Positions 36,201 to 47,520 of a stretch of 64,000 bases of DNA are shown one piece after another. The position numbers and the translations under genes are program-made. The notes under the pieces were generated by a model. It ran no database searches. It was given only the letters and a program-made list of their open reading frames with translations, and was not told where the DNA came from. Location of the stretch: NCBI GenBank assembly GCA_001606155.1, contig LODT01000013.1:868001-932000 (forward strand), given 5' to 3'. This stretch comes from Tieghemostelium lacteum (lineage: Eukaryota; Evosea; Eumycetozoa; Dictyosteliales; Raperosteliaceae). Every line of letters begins with the position of its first letter. The stretch's first letter is position 1.

Positions 36201-39200
36201 TCAAAGTGCATCCAGTTACTTGTAAACACTCTGTAAAGGAACTTGTAGTCGTCTTCACCGAGGAACAAGTCAAGTTTAGGCATAACCAATGTAATTCTCT
36301 GATCTTCTATACCCTTTTTCTGCAACTGATACAATCTTTCAATTTCCATTTGACATGAACTCTGGTTGGAGACTTCCAGACATTTACCATCTCTTTTGGT
36401 GATAATCATCAATTTTGATAATGTAATTTCCAAAACCTCAACTTGTTTTTCACTTTCAAGATTTCTGTAAAAGTTTGTCAGACAGAAGGACCCAAATTTA
36501 ATAATGACTAAATCGGATGGGTTAACAGGTGGAGGTTGGGTAGGATGAGGGTTATATGGAATTTCAAGTGTCCAAGGTTCCATATTAATAACCTGTTTCA
36601 GTTTACTCTGTAGCTTTGGTTTGGATTTTGGATTGGAAACTATAGGTGTTGATAATGGTTCCATTAAGAAATCTTTAATTTTCAGTACTGCACCAATCTT
36701 GGAGAACATGGAAAGACTCTTTATATCAATAAGGAATTGGTTGTCCCACTCAATACTAGAGTCTTGCAAGTAATTGGAAATGTATTTCAGTGATATTAAA
36801 TCCTTTGATTTATCCAAAGATCTGATAATCTCTCTATTGGTTTCAGTAGATGGTGAGTATACAATCAAATCACGAATTAAACCATCCATAATCATTTTGG
36901 TGTTACTGAATTCCATGGTATATCTAGAATCTAGTAAAATAACTTCACCAATTTCCCTAAACTCTTTTTCATCCTCTTCAACCAACTGAAGTAACTTCAT
37001 TTTTGTTCTCTCAATATTACATTGTAATTTCATTTCCAACTTTTCTTCAACAGTTCCAATGGAGGTAGATGAATTATTATTACTATTAGAACCACTGTTA
37101 TTCATATTACTACTGTTATTGAGTTGACTGCTATCTAAGGTAAAGTCAGGATAAGGACCATATTTATAGATATAGTAACTCTTTAGAGTACTATTGAATA
37201 TATCATACATGATTTTATATTCAATTACTGTAAATTCAAATTTCAGGTCTTGTATATTAATAAATGATTCTGTTGGTTGTTCAGTAGTTACACTAGTAAT
37301 CATTTCCATATTTAACTGATCCAATATCTTTCTAATTTCCGAAGTACCAGAGAGATTAGCAAAAATGGATAACCCATAAAACTTTATCAATTCATTGGAG
37401 ATTTTTGAATCTGGGATCTGAATGGACAGGAAGTCTGAGCCTTCAAATTGCAATGGCAATATTATATTACTAGAATGTAATAAAATTTCATACTGCATTG
37501 GTGGTTTGGCATTTTGTTTAGTCAAATCACCAGTACTCTTATTAATAGATTCCAACGACTTGAATTGAGAATTGATATTGAAATCATCGTTCATGTATCT
37601 TTGAATCTCAGAAATCAAATCAAAAATGGGAGTGATTTCACTATTGAACATATTGAGCTTGAGTCTATTGGTAGTGGAGTTATAGGAGAATTGTAATTCA
37701 CTAGATTTACCATCTAGCAAATTCTTGAAATTGGATAATACCATTTCTCGTCTAGTATCTCTGATGTTGAGACCTTCATTAGAACCATTGACAATCATTG
37801 AACCACTACTATCCATCTGAATCATCATTAGCTGATTAGACAATGAAATCTCACATATTTGGTAGATATCTTTTGCAAGATTTAATTTCAATTCCACCAA
37901 TGAGATTTTATAAAGATTTTCCAATGTTGGTTTAGAAGTACTACTACTGCTGCTACTATTGGATTCTAGGTGGATATCTTGTTTTAGGGAATTTAGGTCA
38001 ATGGTGATCATTGAGTCATAGAGACTCTTTATAAACAAGAATTGATTTTGGTTGAGATCAATGTGAATTGGTGAGTTAAAGTGAAGTGTTGTTTTTGTCT
38101 TACAAAGTAGACTAATATCTTCTTCATCTTGTTCATAACCATTGATATCAGATGACTGTTGTTGTTGTTGTTGTTGTGTATTTGAAAAATCCAATTTATC
38201 TAAAAGTTCACGATGATTTCTATTGGTTTCTTGTTTGATTACAATAGACTTATTCTCACCTAGTAATGGATAGTGATGAGATCCAACAACTAAATCAATC
38301 TGGAGGTTATCTATAGTGAAATCCATAGACTCCATTTGAACCTCCAACAAATCATCATAAATCTTTCTATAGAATCCATTCTTTACTGTAAATTCATTGA
38401 ACCCAATCATTAGATATCTGTCCTGTTGAGATTCTGTCAGATTGTATAAACGAATTCTAGATTTTGATAGTTTGGTATCAATCTTCATTCTACTCTCTAC
38501 AGGTATCTTTCCAGGGGGTAAAGGTCGACTTGGTAAAGGTCTCTTGTAATAAGGTACCAATAGAATTTGTTGAATGGACAATATAGAATCCAAAGGGAAC
38601 GGTAAAATCTCCATAGAATTAATCCAACATACCAACTTTGAATTATAATCAGAATCTCCATCATTATCACTCTGGAATCTACCATAGGTATTATAAGTCA
38701 CTGATATAGTACTTGTAGGCTGTATAACATATTTATCATAAACAGGGTCCTTAATCGACATTGATTTAAACTCAGTCTGCACTGACATATTCTCAGTTTG
38801 AGAATCTATATAGTTATCAACATTCAATAAATCCAATTTCAAATTTGATATATATTCCTGACTTGACCCTAACAAACTAAATGACAATGAGTCAATAGTA
38901 ACTATAGATTTCATGTTCATTGGTTTTGCTTGATAATTTGGTTTTTTAAATTTCAAGTTTTCTTCTTTATCCATTTCATAGTGTCTTTCTAATCCGTGAC
39001 ATAGACCATCGTAAAATAACTGAAAGTCACTTTTACCAACTCTAAATAGCATATCAGTTCCTTTTACTGTGTATTGCTGTAAATTAGGTTCTTCAAAAGT
39101 CTCCATTGTGATTTCCAAATGGCTTGGGGATTCAACTATACTCTGACCAGATAACCCATTTACAAAACCCAATTGATCAAGGGTGATTTTCATTACACTG

Positions 39201-42200
39201 GATTTCTCAGAGTATATATTCACATTGGTATTTACTTTTATATAGTCCTGTCTCTGTTGATAGGATCTGGGTAGTAGAATTAATGCATTAGGTATATTTA
39301 CATTCATTTTCATATTACCACCACTACTAGATGATACACTTGGATTAGCATTATAGATATCTATATGATAACTACCAAAAACATTGGTAATATTAACTAC
39401 AACTGCATCCCAAACTCTTAATAGATAAGATGAGTTTCCATAAGTTGATAAATAGTTAAAATCAAAATCCAAAATACTGGAAAACTCTTGAGTGGAATTA
39501 AAAGAACTGTGATTGAAAACCATCATATTTTTCAAAGGTTCAGTAGATTTCAAAACTAGTTGATTTTCCTCTACAGTTTCTCTGGTATCGTAGAGTAGAA
39601 GTTGACCAACTGTTCCTGCGATATTCATTTTCTTAGGATTGGGTATAGTTGCCATATCAACATTCAATACAACTTTCTCTAAAATAACCTTTGCAAAATC
39701 AGGTTGCATATTGATTTGCACCCTATCCAAGAGACAATTGATTCTCATTCCCATCAACTCTGTCAATTGTTTACTGATTAGACTGTGTTTGTTTTGTCTC
39801 TGAATAAGAGAGTATATATAAGGTGTATTCTTTTTGAGTGCCAATTTTGGAGATGCATCTAAATTTCTAAATAACTGAGAAACCATAGAACAAAAGACCA
39901 AGTATTCAATTTCAGTTAATGACAGACTCAAAGGTGACAAGTGAATTTCAACTATAGTTGGTTGGTCTGTACTAGCCATGAGTTCGACGGTGTTGGTAAT
40001 TATGGAATCATAACTCTTGTAATCGATATCAATAGAGAATGAATCCTCAGTATACTTTATCATACCTTTACTTGCGCATCTGTGGTAGATATCAACTGAT
40101 TTTAAATCTATAGTTATAGATTCTAACGGTGTGTTGATATTGGAGATTGGGGTGGTAAGGTATCGATTGGCAACTTCAATATGGTTGACTTTTAAGACTA
40201 ATGAATTGTCAGTGTGTGGGGAAAGTGGTAAGATGATATCTATTTCCTCTACTATTGCTGATATCTTCATTTTGGAAATGTTAGGGAAATGTTCATTTTG
40301 AAGTATTAACAAACTGGGTAGTTGTATAGTCTGTGGATCCATTTTCAATTGATCAGCAGTCAGATTAGTTGTAAATGGAAGTAAAAAGAAATCTTTAATA
40401 CCAAGTATCAGACCAACATTGGCTGTAAATGTGCATCCTTTGGATACTTGTGCTTGTATATAACTACTCCATTCACCATCTAAATAGTGTTGTTTAGATA
40501 GGTAATTGGTGAAACTAAAACTAACTAATGGACCTCTTGAAGAACTATCATATTGTACCAAATGATGATATCTGTCAACTGCCGAGTAATCTTTCAAATG
40601 TAACATTCCAACCTTACCTTGAATTAATTGATGTTTCAACGGTACTTTAGTAGAAACCACAGAAATATCCAATAACTCTATCGATGTGAGTTTTTGTTGA
40701 TTCAGTAATAACAGTAATTCAAATGATTTAACAGTAACATGAGTAGTACTGATTATATATTTATCCTTTTCTATCGTCTCTTGAATAACCTTGGAAGGTA
40801 CCAACGACTGAGAAGTTGATAACGGAGGTGTCAATTGTGAATTACTATTAGAAAGACCTTCACCATTACCACTTTGACCTAACCCACTATCTTTAGGTTT
40901 AGCTAATATTCTGTTGATTACATCTTGTGTAAGTGAATAGATTAAAGAATGTTCTAAATCTTCAAATTCCAATTTTATATCATTTATATCCACATAGATG
41001 TTCTGTTGATTTGGCATCTCACCAATAGATATAAACTTTCTCTCATCAGTAGAACATAGTACAGATTCAATTCTGTTACTAACAGAAAGGTTATGTAGTG
41101 CAGTGTGAAGTACACCATTCTTCATTGTCTTTATATTCATGTCACATAAATTGGCATGAATAATCTCCCATTCAATATCCATAGACAATGACTTTTCAAA
41201 TCTAGATTCCAATTCAGTTCTTATATCTATAGACCCTAATTCAGCTATAATTCTATCGTGATCAGTTGATATATCATCACTGGAAGACAATATAATTTGT
41301 GGACTTTCTAGAGACACTTTATAGTTTGTTTTCACCGGTTTAAATAGTTCGTTAATAATTTGAGCTTGGTCTTTAACAGGTTGTACTTGTTGATCATTCG
41401 TACTTCCACCAGTAGTACCTGTTTGATACCTATACAATGAATCATATTTAACAGTTTTAAAAGGTATCATTAAAAGAGACTTTGATTTCAAAATGAAATC
41501 TACAAGTACAGTTATACGAATACTACGTAGATTCAATTCAATTTCCTTATCAAAATTGGAACCAAGTTGATTGGCAACATATTTAAAAGTAGCCATTGAG
41601 ACACCAGAATCCTTTGGAGTCAATACCTTAAAACCATCACTACCAGCCATAAAACTATCAATACTGATACTCTCCAAATATCCTTCAACACTTAGATATC
41701 TACCACTAATTTCACAATCGCCAATTACAAAATTATTAATTGAAAACAGCCCCAATTCCTTATCTGAGTCATTCAATGACATTGAAAGTGAATATATAGT
41801 AGCTTTAGCTTTAATAATATCAGCTCTTTTACTACTATTACTATTGTTATTATTTACTAATGAAGTACTTGATTTAATGGTTTGTTGTTGAGGAAGAGGT
41901 AATGGAGGTTGAGGTAATTGTGAATCAAAAGATTCTTGAATTTTGAAAACCTCTTCAAAACAGTAATCTAAAAAACTAATAATTTTACCAATGGATTTTG
42001 GATTGTAGTTGATGTTCAACTCACCAAAATTGAATTCAATATTGGTATCTATATTGTCATAACATGGTGACTCCTTTTCAATCATTTCATGACTGATGGA
42101 AATCAATGTCTTATTCGAACTCTTTCTAGAGAGAGAGGTGATGAGTGATGAGAATTTTGGTTGGGTACATTGACAATCTTCAAATTCCAAGGAACCCAAT

Positions 42201-45122
42201 ATGAGGTTACCGTGATAGTCGAATGTACGTCTCTTGAATGACAATTGTAAATCACCAATTCTCAGTTGTATCAGTCTCTGTTTTTGAGAGAACATGTCCA
42301 TACTGACACGTTGTAGTGTGAAATCACCTTCAAAGAGCTTACGTTTCATCAGTACCTGTTTGTAAGCATCTGAGAGTTTGATCTCTGATGGGTTGACTTC
42401 AACGATATCTGAAGATGCATCTTGGGTGTATATGGTATCTATAATCTGATTGTAGACTGTTACACTATGGTTACTACCAGAGGTCAGGGTTTTAGTCATA
42501 TGATACAACTGAAGAAATGTCTCATCGGATATATTGATTTTTACATGAGGTAGCTGTCCAGAGACTTTAAAGAGTGCCAATGTCAATTCATTAGGTTCTA
42601 TACATGATTGAATGTGTAATGCTATAGACATCTCTTCAATAAGATGAAATGACGAATTGGTTCCAGGAAGATACCATTCTTTATCATGACTACTTAGAAG
42701 CACTCTTATAGACGACAGATTAGCTCTATAATGGTCATAAAGATCAGCAACTTTCAAAGCCTTTTCCGAGTGTTTTTCTTTCTTTTCATTTACCTTTACA
42801 CTTTGTTCCTCCTGTTCTTGTTGTTGTTGAAGAGTTGTAATCTGTTCGGATATTATAAATGGAGTCTCGAGTATATTCTTTGTTTTGGTAGTAGGAACAC
42901 GACTGATATCCGATTGCATTGTAAAGTTACCCAAATCCAGAATCATCAAAGTCGTATCTTGTCTATCTGCATACTCTGGAATGATGACAATAGGTGCTTT
43001 GGCATCTATAAACAAATCAATAGTTTTATGATGATTAACCACCTCACGTAACTGGAATATAGTCATTTCTTTTAGCAATAAAAACTCTTCGAGTGCTACA
43101 GAACTTATACTAAAGAGATTGACGTTTTCTTTGGGAGTTGCAAACTCAATGAGTCTTTCAATCTGTGGTTTGTTTACAATGACCTCTAAGGAATTCAATA
43201 GGAGCGATAAAGAATAGTCATAATTTGAATTGATAGGTTTAGATTCAAAAATGATGTGAAAGAGGTTATTCTCTACCTTCTTTTGTGGGGATGATGGAGT
43301 TGGAGATGTTGATTTCAGTCTTTTATATTTTGGAGATGATGTAATTATATATGGAAACAGTGTATTGCTATTGTAATGGTCCAGTACATCAAATGACTTT
43401 AAATCCAATTCCAATTTAAATCCCTGTGGTCTTTGAGAGAACTTGAAGGCAATATTAGAGATATACGACTTCAATAGAGGATTCTCGCCAGGTCTATTTC
43501 CGATAATGGTAAAAACGATAGCATCGACTTGAACTTCAAAAACATGTTGAACATAATGAGGTGGCATCTCAATAGATGTTGCAATGTCATCGTATTCCAT
43601 AGACTTGTAAATCTCATCTTGTTGCTCTTTAGTTAGTTGTATAGTAAGTTTAGGCTGTACAGCGGTTTGTTGCCAAAACCCAAAAAAACTTTTAGTTCTA
43701 TTGACTGTACTGTAGAACTCTCCTTTCTTGCTATCGGCAATCTCAGTCTCCATTGCAAGTTCACGTCTAGCCAGTGATCGAAAGTATATAATATCTTCAA
43801 AGGACAGAAACTGTTCCATCTCTTGAAGTCTTTTAGTCTCCTTTTCAGTTATAGGTTCAAGCCATTCAACCTGTTGAAGTTTCTTAAAGAGTACTATATA
43901 CTCCTTACGATTCTGTCTACGTTTCTGAATGAATGCCCATGATCTCTGTTGAATCTTTGTTCGAATTGATTCACGTAGAACATCACCTACATATCTCCAC
44001 CATGCTCGAGGGTCTTGTTTAGGTCGTAGTTTAGGTCGATACTTCAGATACTTAATCTCTTGAGCATAGTTACTGATGGTAGTCAGCAACTTTAGTATAG
44101 TCTGATACTGATTCTCTTCAATTACAAATGAAACCTCTTCGAAATTACATCGAATCTTAGTTTTGGGAACTTGTAAATCCATAGAAAGATTCTTATTCAT
44201 TTCAAGATCCAAAGTCACTGTAATTGGTCTGAGGATATACGAATGTGATCCCAAGCTCTTACTAGTACCAATCATTGATTTCAACTGTAACTGAAATTCA
44301 TTGGTATCCTGTATCAGATGAGATATCGATTTATCATCTGAATTTAAATAAACTGAGAAATCCATCAATTCAACATATTTATATAATGTCTCTGAATTAT
44401 TATTATTATTATTGCTATTATTATTATTGTTATTGGTTTGAGCGGATAGTGAACCAAATGATAAACCTAGTGAATAAACTTTCCCATTTCTAACTTCTTC
44501 ATATCTCAGATGAAAACTCTTAATCTTAACCTGAATGTTATTAATAACTTTTGACATTAACCCTGACATAAATGTATCTTGTTTTGCATTCTTTTGGTCA
44601 CCTGCACCACCCTCCTTAAAAGATCTAATCAATTCATATTTTTCCAATTTCTTTTGTTTATATTCTTGTGCTTTTCTTTTATCCTCTTCTTCATCATACT
44701 ATAAAATCAATCAATATATAAATATCCGAAATTCCAACTATCCAAATATGATATTATTAAGAACATACATGAAACCCAGTTTGAGGTATAGCATATAAAC
44801 ATATAGTATCAATTTCCAATATAACAGGTTGTGATTTAATATTCTAGTAGCAATAGGTATATTAGAATTAGGAGATTAACCATATCTTTAAATTGATATA
44901 ATAACATACTGTCCAAGGTATTTTTAACTCTAAACTACCTATAATCCCCTTTTGAACATGTAATGGTAACTTGAATGATTGAAGTGCTTCTCCTTTAATC
45001 TCCAAATTCTTTAAAACCACATTACCTGAAAATATATTAACTTTTAATTGTTCAGAACTAAGATTTTTAATATATTCACCGATATATTTAATAATAATAT
45101 CTGCAACAATTGATTCAAACAT
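30216..45122 (-). CDS. vps13: VPS13-family bridge-like lipid transfer protein, 4,901 residues
   Basis: Giant rod-shaped protein that carries bulk lipid between membranes at contact sites. Four exons: 45122-44910, 44843-44769, 44698-31657 and 31591-30216. The three introns (68, 70 and 65 bp, all GTATGT) keep frame. Exon 1 starts with the chorein motif MFESIVADIIIKYIGEYIKN, then IFSGNVVLKNLEIKGEAL and GIIGSLELKIPW. Exon 2 gives NIKSQPVILEIDTICLYAIP. The RAWWRYVGDVLRESIRTKIQ stretch is typical of VPS13 after the chorein domain. A VPS13 adaptor-binding (SHR-BD) region begins near residue 3750 (LRSPVIIKNSTTIAIEIKI). The C-terminal ATG2-like block (NIFGSPVVFFNNISTGMTEA) is near residue 4590. The end is PH-like (YRWSFPLTEISRIGNIS). 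Dictyostelids have several VPS13 genes (including TipC), and I cannot say which this is. It is longer than VPS13A or VPS13D. Confidence 0.92.
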
Positions 45123-45385
45123 CTTTTACTCTTTTAAAAATTTAATGTAGCATGTAAAAAAAAAATAAAAATCTTTTTCCCTCCATCATTTTTCTTTCAC
45201 TTTTTCCCGATTCAAAATATTACTTATCGAACTTATAAAAAAATCAGAATTCAACGAAATAACATTCATATTTATTATTTTACTTTAATAATACTCTATT
45301 GATTATTTAAATTTTATTGTTTAATTTAATTATCGATAATTATTTTTTTATTTTTTATTTTGATCGAACAAATACCAACAAAAAT
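45123..45385. promoter_or_regulatory. Bidirectional promoter between VPS13 and MCMBP
   Basis: A 263-bp AT-rich spacer between divergent starts, with T-rich stretches toward the right-hand gene. An in-frame ATG at 45317 would extend MCMBP by 23 hydrophobic residues, but the sequence there looks like promoter (TTTAATTTAATTATCGATAA), so the ATG at 45386 is preferred. Confidence 0.45.
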
Positions 45386-47447
45386 ATGACTTTAATTAGT
45401 GTTTTTGGAGATTGGAATAATGTAGTAAAAGAAACTTTAGAATCACCTTTAAAAGTTGTTAATGAACTATTTAAAATCAATAATGAAAATATAAATAACG
45501 GTGAAATTAGTAAACACTTTGGAACTGTTATATCAGATGACGATATCTATAAACAAATACCAAGAATATACACTATCAGTGACTCTGATTCTAGTGTTGG
45601 TAAATTAGTAAAGATTAGAGTTATGATACAAGACACATTCGATCCACAATTCTATCCAGCGGTCTATAAAATTATCAATAAAGATCAACCAGAACAATCA
45701 AGAATAGAAATTGCAAAGTTTAGAGACTATGTAGATTTAGCTCAAAATGAAGTTTTAGATGTCAACTATGAATGTGAAACCTATGATAAAGCTCTCTTAT
45801 ACTCTATCCCAATTCCATGTGAAAATCATTGGGTTTACAAAGACAATAACATAAACATTAACCAAAGCAATAACAATAACATAAATTCAATAGGGAAAAA
45901 AAAGAGACAATTAGAAGATGGTATTGAAAAAGAAGAAGAAATCAAAAATAGTGAAAATATTGATATAAAAAAGAGTAAATCACAAATTGAGTCAATGAAA
46001 GTTGATGATGGTAAATCAAATGAAACAATGGGGTCTAGATTAAGAGGCGATTCGAATAAAAAAGTGGATATGGATAAGATATATAATTTTCCTATTTCTG
46101 GTGACAATAGAAATCATACTGGATTCTTGATTAATATCTATCAAGATGGTAAAGATGAGAATGATGTATTAAATTCATTTAAGATTAATGATATCTATGA
46201 ATTTGTTGGTGTGGTATCTAAATTCTCACCAGAGGTACCAATGGATGCCAAAGAAAAGGAATTAGTGAGTTTGCTAGGTACTATGAACTTTGATTTAGAC
46301 CAAGCTTCTGTTATCCCAGAATCACTAGTACCCCATTTCCATGTAATCTCTTTTAGACCTATAAACCCTTATCATCATCCCAGTGATATATCTCTTCCAT
46401 TTTCCAAGAACCCAATCAAAGACACTAAAGTTAAGATAGACCAACATCTCTCTGAGTTCTTACAAAACACTAGAAAAGAGTTAATGAACTATTTGAATAG
46501 ACATGTCAGCGATTCACTGGTATGTGAATATCTACTATGCAATATCATTTCAAATATCTATTCACAAAACAGTGGTATGAATCTAGGTAACTTTTCATTG
46601 AACATCTCTATACCTAACCAAAGTAGTCTCAGTAGATTACCAGAAGTCATTCAAACCCTATTAAGTAATCTAACCACTAGATCACATAAATTCAACATGA
46701 CTGTTGACTCTTTAAACTATGGTAACATAGTCCCTTACAAAGACCACGAAAAGAATAGAATTACATCAGGTCTCTTACAGTTACCTAAAAACACTCATTT
46801 AATCATTGACGAAACCAAATTAAATGAAGGAAAAATTGATCAAATTGCTCTAAAAAATATAAAAGCAATTCAATTCCTAACACTTTTACAAAAGGTAGAA
46901 TATGATTTTGAATATCATATCATTGAAATTCCAACTGATATTCAAACCATTTCAATATCTTATGGAAAACCTCTAGTTCCTGTATGTATATAGAAATTAT
47001 TTCAAATATAGATTTTTAGAGGGGTTTTAAACTAATATACTATAAAAATAGTGTTTTTCACAGGTACATCTTAATAGTAATACAGTTTTAACAGAACCAA
47101 AATCTATTAATGATGATTCAGATGCAATTATAAATAGTTTTAGAAGATTTATATGCACTATAATGAATTGTCAGTTTGAGTCCTCTAATCAAGAAGTTAC
47201 CAAATATTTACAAGATGATTTTATAAATACCAGACAAATCAAACCTGATACTACTCAAGATACATTTCACTATTGGTTGACATTATCAAGATTATTGGCA
47301 CTTTCATTTGGAGAAAATTCAGTTTCAATCTCCAGATGGGATTACATGAAAAATCTAGAAGAAAAGAGATTACAATCTTTATCTACTCTTTTAACATCAA
47401 CCACTACAACTACTACTAAAAAAAAATCTACTACTAAAACAAAATAA
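45386..47447 (+). CDS. mcmbp: MCM-binding protein (MCMBP)
   Basis: Nuclear partner of the MCM2-7 replicative helicase, thought to unload or stabilise MCM complexes. Exons 45386-46981 and 47064-47447, with an 82-bp intron (GTATGT...TCACAG), encode 659 residues, close to the vertebrate length. The N-terminus ISVFGDWNNVVKETLESPL is characteristic, followed by VGKLVKIRVMIQDTFDPQFY and the HTGFLINIYQDGKDEN and IYEFVGVVSKFSPEV segments. An Asn/Lys/Glu-rich insert at residues about 155-225 contains a basic GKKKRQLED patch. The C-terminal half has the LPFSKNP and LICNIIS-like helical region typical of the family. The C-terminus is a Thr/Lys tail. It shares a promoter region with VPS13 and is convergent with INTS6 across only 73 bp. 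Confidence 0.92.
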
Positions 47448-47520
47448 AATGTAAAAGAGGAGGAGGAAGATATTTACAAATGTTTGGTAACATGTTTGGA
47501 GGGGCTACTTTCAATTTATT

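Noticed and set aside
45317-45385. Upstream ATG extending MCMBP
   Set aside because: The 23 extra residues (Phe/Tyr-rich) come from promoter-like AT sequence and precede the conserved start at ISVFGDW.
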